NCBI RefSeq assembly: GCF_017873605.1
Contig: NZ_JAGGKI010000029.1
Location: 1-53,353 of the forward strand
Direction of reading: 5' to 3'
Source: Paenibacillus lactis
Lineage (GTDB): Bacteria; Bacillota; Bacilli; Paenibacillales; Paenibacillaceae
DNA length: 53,353 nucleotides
The notes beneath the pieces are model-generated. The model was not told where the DNA came from. It worked only from the letters and a program-made list of their open reading frames with translations, and did no database searches. The number at the start of each line of letters is the position of its first letter. Within the stretch, counting starts at the first letter, position 1. Positions 1-8,751 of this stretch are shown piece by piece. A program made the position numbers and the translations under genes.

Positions 1-90
1 ATTTTATTGTCAGGCTAGCGTCTTTAGGCGCAGTTTGGCAACAAGGGGTTATACCCCAAGAGCAAACCACCCGTTTGACGGGTGGTTCTG
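1..90. mobile_element. Possible IS200/IS605-type element end with three consecutive hairpins
   Basis: Three short hairpins follow one another: arms around 19-32 (GCGTC/GGCGC with one G-T pair), GGGG/CCCC at 46-58 with loop TTATA, and a perfect 9-bp stem at 65-73/79-87 (AACCACCCG/CGGGTGGTT) with a 5-base loop. From memory, stacked hairpins with an ACCACCCG stem are common in the terminal regions of IS200/IS605 elements of Firmicutes. No transposase lies inside the window, so the element body would be left of base 1. The assignment is inference; an unrelated structured RNA or a terminator of a gene to the left is possible. Confidence 0.35.
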
Positions 91-349
91 ATTGTCCGGC
101 GGGGAAGACGATGATCCGACGTGAACCCGCGTTTTCATTTTTATAAAAATTATCGGCAAAAGCTAGAAAACAATTGGAATAAATCGGAATCTCCGGCGAT
201 AATATAGATACAACTAGAGGAATTACTAAATTTTCGGTAAATGTTCACAAGAAGCAAGGTTTCAATCTTGTGAATCCTAGTGGAATGATGTAATATGTTG
301 GGTATATATACATAGATATAAAGACCCATTTGGTGGAGAGTGATATTCC
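91..349. other. Intergenic stretch without a recognisable gene
   Basis: This AT-rich stretch holds no open frame with a ribosome binding site on either strand. Its right part carries the candidate promoter of the following gene; the left part shows nothing recognisable. Confidence 0.5.
268..296 (+). promoter_or_regulatory. Candidate sigma-A promoter of the 145-residue unknown gene
   Basis: TTGTGA at 268-273 and TAATAT at 291-296 are separated by 17 bases. Each hexamer matches four of six consensus positions. It lies about 50 bases upstream of the start codon. Confidence 0.4.
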
Positions 350-787
350 ATGCGCGACAAAGGGACTGAGCGTTGGAGCACATACGAGCCGTTTTATATT
401 ACATTGAATGATAAAAAAGTGGCTGACATCGTCGTTACCAATCATGCGAGAAGCCGGTATACGGATCGGGTAAAGGGCGACGACACGACCCATGAGGAAA
501 TCGGGGCCTGGATGTGGGAATGCCTGAAGCAGAACCGAATCGTGCCGTACTATCGCAATGAACAGGACGTTTATTTAATTGACGACGATTTGGTCGTGGT
601 AGCGGAGTTTTCGGAGCTGGAGGATGAGCGTGATCTTATCGGCAACCCGCTGCATCGGATGATTATCGTGACTTTTTTGGGGCGCATGTCGGAGACGATT
701 GAGCTTCGCGACCTGAAGTCATATTATTCGTGGCTGCGCCATTCGCGGCGCATGACCTTGATCAAGAACAGTCGTAAACGAAAATAA
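350..787 (+). CDS. Unknown protein, 145 residues, with HARxR...R motif
   Basis: I do not recognise this protein. It is soluble, with no signal peptide or membrane segment. Residues about 30-40 read TNHARSRYTDRV, followed by a helix-like stretch, then short hydrophobic strands (VYLIDDDLVVVAEF, MIIVTFLGR) and a basic tail ending RKRK. The order HARxRxxxR, helix, strands is loosely like DUF4258 and other RelE/BECR-fold small proteins, but this is pattern similarity only and no catalytic role can be claimed. The ATG at 350 is preceded by GGTGGAG at 330-336, a long but usable spacing. The gene stands alone with its own candidate promoter; no antitoxin-like partner is visible beside it. Confidence 0.7.
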   Translation: MRDKGTERWSTYEPFYITLNDKKVADIVVTNHARSRYTDRVKGDDTTHEEIGAWMWECLKQNRIVPYYRNEQDVYLIDDDLVVVAEFSELEDERDLIGNPLHRMIIVTFLGRMSETIELRDLKSYYSWLRHSRRMTLIKNSRKRK

Positions 788-849
788 TTTTAAAAAATAA
801 TAGATAGAAATCCACATTGGCATGCGAGCGATCTGCGCGGATGTCTTTT

Positions 850-878
850 TTGTGCGTTTGCCGGCAATCGGCTACAAT
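850..878 (+). promoter_or_regulatory. Candidate promoter of the LysR regulator gene
   Basis: TTGTGC at 850-855 and TACAAT at 873-878 have a 17-base spacer and end 37 bases before the proposed start at 916. The -10 box matches five of six positions, the -35 only three of six. Confidence 0.35.
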
Positions 879-915
879 GGTGTTGAGCCAGGCAGCGAGA
901 GGGGTAACGATCGTT

Positions 916-1812
916 ATGAATTTTCATCAGCTACATATTTTTTATACGGTGGCGGAGCGGGGGAGCTTCTCGGCGGCCGCTCAGGCGCTCCACATGAGCC
1001 AGCCTGCGGTCACGATGCAGATCCAGGCTCTGGAGGAGCATTTCGGCACGAAACTGCTGAACCGCTCCACGAAGCGCATCGAACTAAGCGAGGCCGGTCG
1101 GATTCTGCTGCCCTATGCCCGGAAGATCCTCGAGCTCTCGCGGGAAACGGATGCGGCGATGGCGGCCTTTTCCAATATGCTGCTCGGAAGGCTCCAGCTC
1201 GGCGCAAGCCTGACCATCGGCGAATATGTGCTGCCGCGCCTCCTTGGACCGTTCGGGCGGGCGTATCCCGACATATCGATTATGCTGAAGGTGATGAACA
1301 CATCGCAGATTCTCGAGGAGATCGCGGGCCATCAATTGAATTTCGGGCTGATCGAAGCGCCGGTGGAGCATCCGGATATGGTGCTTGAGCCGGTCATGGA
1401 GGACGAGCTGAAGCTGATTGTCCCATCGGGGCATCCGCTTGCGGAGAGACCGGATCCAATCGAGCTGAGTGAAGTGCTGACTTATCCGTTTGTGCTTCGA
1501 GAGAAAGGCTCCGGTACCCGGAAGGTGATGGAGGATGTGTTGATAGAGCGGGGAATCGACCCCGGGGCGATTCGGACCGTCATGGAGCTCGGCAGCACCG
1601 GCGCGGTCAAATCGGCCGTGGAGGAGGGGCTGGGGATCACTATGCTCTCCACCTCAACCGTCAAGCACGAAACCGCGCTTGGGCTGGTCAAGATGATTGA
1701 TATCGCGGATGCATCGTTCAAACGCAATTTCTATGCGATTCAGCTGCGGTCCGCCCTGCTGCCGATGTCCGCGACAACCTTCCTGACTTATTTGAAAGAG
1801 CAGCGGCAGTAA
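916..1812 (+). CDS. LysR-family transcriptional regulator (CysL-like)
   Basis: This is a 298-residue LysR-type regulator. Residues 1-60 form the winged helix-turn-helix, with the family signature FSAAAQALHMSQPAVTMQI. The rest is the periplasmic-binding-protein-like effector domain, including the GSGTR...LGSTGAVKSAVEEGLGI stretch seen in sulfur- and CO2-responsive members. The length is normal for the family. An open frame extends upstream to 817, but the domain begins at the ATG at 916, which is preceded by GAGAGGGG, so I use that start. LysR regulators often control a divergent neighbour; here the upstream gene is co-oriented, so the target and effector cannot be read from context. The CysL-like label rests on overall resemblance only. 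Confidence 0.85.
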   Translation: MNFHQLHIFYTVAERGSFSAAAQALHMSQPAVTMQIQALEEHFGTKLLNRSTKRIELSEAGRILLPYARKILELSRETDAAMAAFSNMLLGRLQLGASLTIGEYVLPRLLGPFGRAYPDISIMLKVMNTSQILEEIAGHQLNFGLIEAPVEHPDMVLEPVMEDELKLIVPSGHPLAERPDPIELSEVLTYPFVLREKGSGTRKVMEDVLIERGIDPGAIRTVMELGSTGAVKSAVEEGLGITMLSTSTVKHETALGLVKMIDIADASFKRNFYAIQLRSALLPMSATTFLTYLKEQRQ

Positions 1813-1877
1813 CCAGAGGCTTGTTGAGAGCGGCTGCAAGCTTTGTGGTTATGGTCAAACGCGAAAGGAGAATGGAA

Positions 1878-2756
1878 ATGCCCATACGATTACCGGATGA
1901 CGTAAAGGGAGGCTGTGATTTGCATACGCACACACAGGCTTCGGATGGAATGAATCGTCCCTCTGAAAATGTACAGCTCGCATTCGAGCGCGGCTTAAAC
2001 GCGCTGGCCATTACGGATCATGACACGGTCGCCGGCGTCGAAGAAGCTCTCCTTGCCGGACAACGTCACGGCATTGAGGTTGTGCCCGGCGTGGAAATCA
2101 GTACCATGGCCGGCGGCAAGGACATTCATATCCTGGGGTATTATGTGGATATCCATGACGAAGTCTTTCTCGGACGGCTGGCGGAGCTCCGGCGAACGAG
2201 GGAGCTGCGCAATGAGAAGATTTTAGCGAAGCTTAAGGAACTCGGGATCAGCATCACGATGGATGAAGTCATTCGAGGATTGGGGCGGGAGCTTGCTCCC
2301 GATGAGAGCATCGGCCGACCTCATATCGCCGATGCGCTAGTCCGCAAGGGACATGCCGGCAGCATGCGCGAGGCGTTTGACCGCTATCTTGCGCAAGGGG
2401 CGGCAGCCTATGTGCCCCAGGAGCGGATTCATCCGTCGGCGGCTTGCGATTGGATTCGCGATGCCGGAGGCGTGCCCGTGCTCGCCCACCCGGGCATTTA
2501 TGAGGACGATGAACTGGTGGAAATGATCATTCGGGAGGCCGGGCCGAGGGGAATCGAGGTGTACCACTCCGACCACGGAGCGGACGATGAAACCCGCTAC
2601 CTGGCCATGGCCCAGCAATACAGCCTCATCGTGACCGGCGGCTCGGACTATCATGGCGTGAGGCAGGGCGAGGTGTTTCACGGAGACATCGGTGCAAGGC
2701 GCGTAGCGGCCGAGGTGCTGGAGCAGCTGCGGAATTCGCAGGGATCCGTACAGTGA
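1878..2756 (+). CDS. PHP-domain phosphoesterase (RNase AM / 3',5'-nucleotide bisphosphate phosphatase family)
   Basis: The 292-residue product carries all PHP metal-site motifs: DLHTHTQASDG near the N-terminus, TDHDT, GVEIS, AHPG and GGSDYHG near the C-terminus. Stand-alone PHP proteins of this size with an inserted middle domain belong to the YciV/RNase AM family, which removes phosphate from 3',5'-nucleoside bisphosphates or trims short 5'-monophosphorylated RNA. Assignment to that activity is by family. The frame opens at 1821, but AAAGGAG at 1864-1870 is only one base from the ATG at 1872 and seven from the ATG at 1878, so 1878 is the better start. It follows the LysR gene by 65 bases and ends at a strong terminator. 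Confidence 0.85.
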   Translation: MPIRLPDDVKGGCDLHTHTQASDGMNRPSENVQLAFERGLNALAITDHDTVAGVEEALLAGQRHGIEVVPGVEISTMAGGKDIHILGYYVDIHDEVFLGRLAELRRTRELRNEKILAKLKELGISITMDEVIRGLGRELAPDESIGRPHIADALVRKGHAGSMREAFDRYLAQGAAAYVPQERIHPSAACDWIRDAGGVPVLAHPGIYEDDELVEMIIREAGPRGIEVYHSDHGADDETRYLAMAQQYSLIVTGGSDYHGVRQGEVFHGDIGARRVAAEVLEQLRNSQGSVQ

Positions 2757-2781
2757 ACGGACATGGATCAGACATATAAAT

Positions 2782-2832
2782 AAAAACGGGTATCCCCGAT
2801 TTTCGTTTTCATGGGGGATACCCGTTTTTTTA
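2782..2832. terminator. Bidirectional rho-independent terminator
   Basis: AAAAACGGGTATCCCC at 2782-2797 pairs with GGGGATACCCGTTTTT at 2814-2829. U-tracts flank both sides, so it can serve both the PHP gene and the converging rqcH gene. Confidence 0.92.
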
Positions 2833-2896
2833 TTGTCTTGGCTTTTATTTGTTCTTGGTTCTTATTTGTTCCAGGCAGCCCAGATAAGGACCGGCA

Positions 2897-4651
2897 CTAT
2901 CGGTTGTTTTTCACGGTGCTCGGCAGTCCCTTGATCAGCTGTTCATCCGGCGTGACGAACAACGTCTTCTGATTGTCGTAGATCACATATCCCGGCTTCG
3001 CCCCGCTTGGCTTGCGGACATGCCGGATCAAGGTGTAGTCGACAGGCACGCTGCTGGACTCCTTGGCCTGGCTGTGGTAGGCCGCCAGCTGCGCCGCTTC
3101 CTGCAGCGTCGCCTCCCCGAATTCGCTGCTGCGGATCACGACGTGCGACCCCGGAATATCCTTCGTGTGAAGCCAAGTATCGTTAGGGGATGCAAGGCGG
3201 TTGGTCAGGTACTCGTTCTGCAGATTGTTCTTCCCGACGTACAGCTCGATGCCCTCCGATGATGTGTAGACATGAAGCGTAGGCTTGTCGTTCTTCTTCT
3301 TTTTCTTCGTCTTGCGGCTTCGGTCCCGGAGGTACCCTTGCTGGATCAATTCTTCCCGTATTTCGTCAATGTCGTTCAAGGTGGCATGGTCCAGCTGCTG
3401 AAGGAGATTGTCGAGATAGCCGATTTCCTCACGGGTTTTGATCAGCTGCTCGTTAATGACGGCCAGGCTGTTTTTATATTTGTTATATTTTTTAAAATAG
3501 CGCTGGGCATTATCCGATGGCGTCAGGAGAGGGTCCAGCGGAATGGTGACGAGCGACTGCTCTTCATCGTAATAGTTGACGAGCCGGACTTCCCGGTCCC
3601 CCTTCTGAATTTGGTGCAGCGAGGCGAACAGAAGCTCGCCGAAGATCCGGTAACGGTCCGCATCGCCGGCTTCCTCCAAATCCTCATGCAGTTTATCGAG
3701 CTTCTTGATATTCTTGGTCCGCTCGTTCTGCAGAAAACGCAGAAGATCGCTTACCTTCTGCTTCACGGCGTCGCGCTGGGCTTTATCGCCGTAATAATCC
3801 TCCATGCACTCGCTCACCGAGCCATAGGTCTTGGTCTCTTCCGCCAAGTGGGTGAGCGGAATGACCGAGAACACCGACTTTCCCTTTGCATTAAGTCCGG
3901 ATACGGGGCTGTACCGATGATGGCGCACCATATCCATCACCTCGTTGAATGCGCTCCACAGGCTGCCGCAATTTTTCTCGGACTCTCCGCCGGAGGCATC
4001 TTCCGCTCCGGCCCGGTGCGTGATCTCTTGGGCGGCGAGCGGGCTCAAACCGCTGAAGGTGCCCACAAGCCATGAAACTGCCGGCTCCTCGCTGAGCAGG
4101 CATGCCTCACGGAAAGCGTCTTGTCCCGTTTCAAGCGGATTCTGCTTGAACTGCTCGGGCGGGCTCGTGTAGGCAAAGCCCGGCATGACAACTCTGTAGC
4201 TGCTGATCGCCGGCGTGACATGGTGAATGCCGTCCAGGATCGTGCCCGTGGCCGGATCGAGCAGAATGATGTTGCTGTGCCTGCCCATCAGCTCAACGAT
4301 GATTTTTTTGGTGGATACATCGCCCAGCTCGTCGCGCTGCCGGACCGTGATCTCGATAATCCGCTCCATGCCGACCTGCGTTATGTCCTCAATGATGCCG
4401 CTCTCGCAGTGCTTCCGCATCACCATGCAGAACATGGGCGCTTCCGCCGGATTGACGAACGCTTCGCCGGTAAGATGCACCCGGGGATACGTCGGGTTCG
4501 CGGACAGCAGCAGCTTTGCATTGCCTTGCTGCGTGCGGATATGCAGGACGATGTCCCTCTCATTCGGTTGATATATTTTATTGATCCGCGCGCCCCGGCA
4601 TGATTGAAGCTCATGCACGAGCGCACGTGTAACGATTCCGTCCAGTGCCAT
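2897..4651 (-). CDS. rqcH: Rqc2/RqcH-type ribosome quality control factor (NFACT protein)
   Basis: This 584-residue NFACT protein binds stalled 50S subunits carrying peptidyl-tRNA and directs C-terminal alanine tailing. The N-terminal NFACT-N domain begins MALDGIVTRALVHEL and contains GRHSNIIL; a lysine/glutamate-rich coiled coil spans roughly residues 290-430; the C-terminal NFACT-R domain includes the DTWLHTKDIPGSHVVIR stretch. The ATG at 4651 is preceded by GAAGGAGAA at good spacing; the much longer upstream extension of the frame is out of family. B. subtilis RqcH uses an Asp97-Arg98 pair; here the equivalent residues are Glu96-Arg97. It is divergent from the Ca2+ ATPase gene, whereas yloA and yloB of B. 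subtilis are also neighbours. Confidence 0.95.
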   Translation of the reverse strand: MALDGIVTRALVHELQSCRGARINKIYQPNERDIVLHIRTQQGNAKLLLSANPTYPRVHLTGEAFVNPAEAPMFCMVMRKHCESGIIEDITQVGMERIIEITVRQRDELGDVSTKKIIVELMGRHSNIILLDPATGTILDGIHHVTPAISSYRVVMPGFAYTSPPEQFKQNPLETGQDAFREACLLSEEPAVSWLVGTFSGLSPLAAQEITHRAGAEDASGGESEKNCGSLWSAFNEVMDMVRHHRYSPVSGLNAKGKSVFSVIPLTHLAEETKTYGSVSECMEDYYGDKAQRDAVKQKVSDLLRFLQNERTKNIKKLDKLHEDLEEAGDADRYRIFGELLFASLHQIQKGDREVRLVNYYDEEQSLVTIPLDPLLTPSDNAQRYFKKYNKYKNSLAVINEQLIKTREEIGYLDNLLQQLDHATLNDIDEIREELIQQGYLRDRSRKTKKKKKNDKPTLHVYTSSEGIELYVGKNNLQNEYLTNRLASPNDTWLHTKDIPGSHVVIRSSEFGEATLQEAAQLAAYHSQAKESSSVPVDYTLIRHVRKPSGAKPGYVIYDNQKTLFVTPDEQLIKGLPSTVKNNR

Positions 4652-4837
4652 GAATACATTCTCCTTCTGTCTCTTACCCTTCCTATCGTACTTCTCTATG
4701 ATGCCATATTTCCCGTAAAAACTTAATAGCCCCTTCTGTGATAATTCAGGTTTTGTCCGAATACATTTACGTAGCAGGGGTGGAAAAGCTGTCAATCCGC
4801 CGGAACTTGCGTAAAACAACCGGGAGGGAAAGGAAGC

Positions 4838-7627
4838 ATGGAACAAAAGCAATGGCACCAGATGGATGTGGATGAATTGCAGCAGGTGCTGCATTTGCGT
4901 CCGGAGCAGGGCCTCACGGAAGAGGAAGCCGGGGAAAGACGGAAAACCAGCGGTTATAACGAGCTCTCCGAGGGGGCGAAAATTTCCCCGCTTGTTCTGT
5001 TTTTGAACCAATTCAAGGATTTCATGGTGCTCGTGCTCCTTGGGGCGACCCTGATCTCCGGATTGCTTGGGGAGTATCTGGATGCCGTAACCATCGTGGC
5101 GATTATACTGATAAACGGGATACTCGGTTTTGTCCAAGAGTTTAAAGCGGAGCGGTCGCTGCGGGCTCTGAAGCAGCTGTCCGCCCCGTCCTCCAAAGTG
5201 CTGCGGGACGGTAAAGTGGTGCATCTGGCGGCCAGGGAGCTGGTGCCTGGAGACGTGGTGCTGGTGGAGAGCGGCGACCGCATTCCGGCCGACGTCCGCT
5301 GGCTGGAGACGAGCAGCTGCAGCGTTGAGGAGTCGGCATTAACCGGGGAGTCGATGCCGGTGAACAAGCATGCCGAGCCGATCCCCGAGGCGGATGTGCC
5401 GCTTGGCGACCGCAAAAATATCGGCTTTATGGGCACGATGGTCACCCGCGGTTCCGCCAAGGGCGTTGTCATCCGGACTGGAATGGATACCGAAATGGGC
5501 AAGATCGCCGATCTGATCCAGAGCACCGAATCCCAGGAAACGCCGCTGCAGCATCGTTTGGAGCAGCTAGGGAAAATATTGATCGGCGTTTCGCTCGCGC
5601 TCACGGTTCTGGTCGTCGTGGCGGGCATCCTCCACGGGCAGCCGGCGGCAGGCATGTTCCTGGCAGGCGTCAGCCTTGCGGTTGCAGCCATTCCGGAGGG
5701 GCTTCCGGCCATCGTAACGATCGCCCTGGCGCTCGGCGTCCAGCGGATGATCAAGCGCAAGGCCATTGTGCGGAAGCTGCCTTCGGTCGAGACGCTTGGC
5801 TGCGCCTCCGTCATCTGCTCCGACAAGACGGGCACGCTGACCCAGAATAAAATGACCGTCACCCGGATCTGGCTTGGGGGCCGCATCTTGGAGGTGACCG
5901 GACAAGGCTATGATCCGACTGGACAAATCCTCCATAAGGGCAAGCCGGTCGAGCTGCGGTCCGATCAGGCGCTGCGCCGGCTCCTGCAGATCGGGGGACT
6001 GTGCAACAACGCCGAAATCGTCGAGACTATACAGCAAGATACGCGTAACAAGCGCAAAGGCAAGGAGGAGCCTGCGGCCCCTTCCGCTTGGGAATTGAAA
6101 GGGGACCCGACCGAAGGCGCCCTGCTGACCCTGTCGTCCAAGATGGGTTTGACCAAAGCAAGCTTGGCATCCGTGTACCAGCGGGATAAGGAATTTCCGT
6201 TCGATTCGGAACGGAAGCTGATGTCCGTCATCGTCAGCCATCAGGGGGGACGCCTGCTCTGCACGAAGGGCGCGCCGGATGTGCTGCTTGAAGCCTGCAC
6301 GTATATTTTATGGGACGGAAACGTCGTGCCGCTTACACCGACGCTGCGCCAGAAGGTGCTGGCCGCGAACGAAGGCATGGCTTCCGAAGCGCTCCGGGTG
6401 CTCGGCCTTGCATACCGCGATCTCCGGCCTTACGACAAGCCGGAAACGGACAAGGAGGCGGAGGGCCAGCTGATCTTCGTCGGATTGGCAGGGATGATCG
6501 ATCCGCCTCGACGCGAGGTGCGCGACGCGATTGCAACCTGCCGCCGGGCGGGCATCAAGACCGTGATGATTACCGGCGACCACAGGACCACCGCCGAAGC
6601 GATTGCCGGCCAGCTTGGCATCATGCCGAGGAACGGCTTGTCCTTGACCGGGCAGGAGCTGTCTCGGATGGATGACAAGGAGCTGGACGCCAAAGTGGAC
6701 CAGACCTTCGTCTACGCCCGCGTATCCCCGGAGCATAAGCTCCGAATCGTCAAATCGCTGCAGCGCAAGGGCCATGTGGTAGCGATGACCGGCGACGGGG
6801 TCAATGATGCGCCGGCCATCAAGGCGTCGGATATCGGCATCGCGATGGGCATCACTGGCACGGATGTGACCAAGGAAGCCTCATCGCTCGTGCTCAGCGA
6901 CGACAACTTCTCGACCATCGTGTCGGCCATAGAGGAAGGCCGGAGCATCTATGAGAACATACGCAAGTTCATTCGCTATTTGCTGGCATCGAATGTCGGG
7001 GAAATTCTGACGATGTTCTTCGCGATGATGCTTGGCCTGCCGCTTCCGCTCGTGCCGATTCAGATTCTATGGGTAAACCTCGTGACCGACGGGCTTCCAG
7101 CGATGGCGCTTGGCGTGGACCAGCCGGAGAAGGACCTGATGGAGCACAAGCCGAGAGGGGCCAAGGAGAACATTTTCGCCCGCCGGCTCGGCTGGAAAAT
7201 TATCAGCCGCGGCGTTTTGATCGGCCTTTGTACGCTTGGAGCCTTCTGGATTACGCTGTCCGGCTCGCCAGACGATTTGGTGAAAGCCCAATCGGTCGCC
7301 TTTGCCACGCTTGTGATGGCGCAGCTGATCCACGTGTTCGACTGCCGCAGCTCACGCTCCATTTTCCACCGTAATCCGCTGCAAAACAAAGCGCTGGTAC
7401 TGGCAGTGCTCTCTTCGATCCTTCTGATGCTGGGGGTTATGTACATCGAGGTATTCCAGCCGATCTTCAAGACGGTTCCGCTCGGACTGAAGGAATGGGC
7501 GCTGGTGCTTGTCGCCGCCGGAATCCCGACCTTCCTGATGGGAGCCGGCAGCGTATGGGGTGGACGAAGAAACCGCAACCGCAGCCGCCGCAGCATGATG
7601 CCGAAGAGTGCAAATATTTCGGCATAA
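4838..7627 (+). CDS. Calcium-translocating P-type ATPase (SERCA-like, YloB type)
   Basis: The 929-residue P2-type ATPase probably exports Ca2+ from the cytoplasm. It shows the N-terminal cation-ATPase domain, the TGES actuator loop (residues 169-172), the phosphorylated Asp329 in CSDKTGTLTQ, and the GDGVNDAP hinge near 652-659. The PEGLPA motif in the fourth membrane helix and four C-terminal helices are as in SERCA pumps; in this family the helix 4-6 side chains form the Ca2+ site. Length matches YloB. The ATG at 4838 is preceded by GGGAGGGAAAGGAAG. The tail after the last helix is arginine/asparagine-rich (RRNRNRSRR). B. subtilis has the homologue at the same position beside yloA and yloC. 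Confidence 0.95.
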   Translation: MEQKQWHQMDVDELQQVLHLRPEQGLTEEEAGERRKTSGYNELSEGAKISPLVLFLNQFKDFMVLVLLGATLISGLLGEYLDAVTIVAIILINGILGFVQEFKAERSLRALKQLSAPSSKVLRDGKVVHLAARELVPGDVVLVESGDRIPADVRWLETSSCSVEESALTGESMPVNKHAEPIPEADVPLGDRKNIGFMGTMVTRGSAKGVVIRTGMDTEMGKIADLIQSTESQETPLQHRLEQLGKILIGVSLALTVLVVVAGILHGQPAAGMFLAGVSLAVAAIPEGLPAIVTIALALGVQRMIKRKAIVRKLPSVETLGCASVICSDKTGTLTQNKMTVTRIWLGGRILEVTGQGYDPTGQILHKGKPVELRSDQALRRLLQIGGLCNNAEIVETIQQDTRNKRKGKEEPAAPSAWELKGDPTEGALLTLSSKMGLTKASLASVYQRDKEFPFDSERKLMSVIVSHQGGRLLCTKGAPDVLLEACTYILWDGNVVPLTPTLRQKVLAANEGMASEALRVLGLAYRDLRPYDKPETDKEAEGQLIFVGLAGMIDPPRREVRDAIATCRRAGIKTVMITGDHRTTAEAIAGQLGIMPRNGLSLTGQELSRMDDKELDAKVDQTFVYARVSPEHKLRIVKSLQRKGHVVAMTGDGVNDAPAIKASDIGIAMGITGTDVTKEASSLVLSDDNFSTIVSAIEEGRSIYENIRKFIRYLLASNVGEILTMFFAMMLGLPLPLVPIQILWVNLVTDGLPAMALGVDQPEKDLMEHKPRGAKENIFARRLGWKIISRGVLIGLCTLGAFWITLSGSPDDLVKAQSVAFATLVMAQLIHVFDCRSSRSIFHRNPLQNKALVLAVLSSILLMLGVMYIEVFQPIFKTVPLGLKEWALVLVAAGIPTFLMGAGSVWGGRRNRNRSRRSMMPKSANISA

Positions 7628-7703
7628 AGTCAATGGGTGAGCCCATCCGATCTAGTATATGCTAAACTCAAGTTTTGCTATTGCAGAGGAGATGGGTTTG
7701 ACG

Positions 7704-8540
7704 ATGGAATTTACAAAAATGCACGGACTCGGCAACGACTTCGTTGTCGTGTACGGAGAACAGGAATTGCCTTCGAACGCCTCCGAGCTGGCTGTGAAGC
7801 TGTGTGACCGCTTCTTCGGCATCGGCGCGGACGGACTCGTATATATATTGCCTTCAGCCAAGGCGGATTTCACGATGCGGATCATGAACTCCGACGGATC
7901 CGAAGCGGAGCAATGCGGCAACGCGATCCGCTGTGTTGCGAAGTATGTTTACGATCATGGCCTGATCGATCGCACGGAGATGACGATTGAGACGCTGGGC
8001 GCGGGCGTGCAGAAGCTGCGCCTTACCGTCGAGGCAGAAAGGGTCGCCAGCGTGCGGGTCGATATGGGCGAGCCGATCCTGGATGGACTTCGCGTGCCGA
8101 CAACGGTGGATCAGCATCCGGTGGTGAACCATCCGATCGAGGTTGACGGGCGGGAATTTCGCTTTACGGCCGTGTCGATGGGGAACCCGCACTGCGTAAT
8201 CTACGTAGACGACGCCGTCAGCTTCGATCTCGGCACCTGGGGGCCGAAGCTGGAGGTTCACCCGCTGTTCCCGCGGAAGACGAACGTCGAATTCGCGACG
8301 GTCAACTCCCGGAATCAGATCGATATGCGGGTATGGGAGCGCGGGGCAGGACCAACGCTTGCTTGCGGCACCGGCGCCTGCGCCACGCTTGTAGCCTCCG
8401 TCCTGAACGGTGCGGCTGACCGCAGCGCGACCATTTCCCTTAAAGGGGGAGACTTGTTCATCGAATGGGATGAGCGTGACAATCACGTATATATGACCGG
8501 GCCTGCCGAAGTTGTGTATACAGGAACCGTTGTCCTGTAA
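7704..8540 (+). CDS. dapF: Diaminopimelate epimerase
   Basis: DapF interconverts LL- and meso-diaminopimelate, giving the lysine precursor and the cross-linking residue of peptidoglycan. The two-domain fold uses two catalytic cysteines; both are present, in QCGNAIRC (Cys71) and ACGTGACA (Cys221). The N-terminus MEFTKMHGLGNDF is typical. The ATG at 7704 is chosen by family length (278 residues). However, GAGGAG at 7686-7691 is twelve bases away, and a TTG at 7698, two codons earlier, would be better spaced; either gives nearly the same protein. The gene is inserted, together with yitJ, between the Ca2+ ATPase and yicC, which are adjacent in B. subtilis. Confidence 0.95.
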   Translation: MEFTKMHGLGNDFVVVYGEQELPSNASELAVKLCDRFFGIGADGLVYILPSAKADFTMRIMNSDGSEAEQCGNAIRCVAKYVYDHGLIDRTEMTIETLGAGVQKLRLTVEAERVASVRVDMGEPILDGLRVPTTVDQHPVVNHPIEVDGREFRFTAVSMGNPHCVIYVDDAVSFDLGTWGPKLEVHPLFPRKTNVEFATVNSRNQIDMRVWERGAGPTLACGTGACATLVASVLNGAADRSATISLKGGDLFIEWDERDNHVYMTGPAEVVYTGTVVL

Positions 8541-8654
8541 TATGATTCCTGAAAGGCTGCTGAAGCGTTGATATCGGAATCGTTAGATCGAACTGGATAT
8601 ACCGCTATTTGCGGCATTATCTGTCCATTGCCTGGAATTACAAGAAGGAGACCT

Positions 8655-8686
8655 GAAGGAGACCTGAACGGGTCTCCTCTTTGTCT
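8655..8686 (+). terminator. Rho-independent terminator after dapF
   Basis: AGGAGACC at 8657-8664 pairs with GGTCTCCT at 8671-8678 around a six-base loop and is followed by a T-rich tract. The left arm overlaps a short tandem duplication (GAAGGAGACCT twice, 8644-8665). Confidence 0.75.
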
Positions 8687-8751
8687 CTTTATCTTTAGGA
8701 AGGTTTTGTGATACATTAGTGAAAATATTAGTCAGGTGGAGGGAAGGCACA

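Noticed and set aside
8541..8751. SAM (S-box) riboswitch upstream of yitJ
   Set aside because: The conserved core sequences of an S-box were not seen; only a tandem duplication and a terminator are present.
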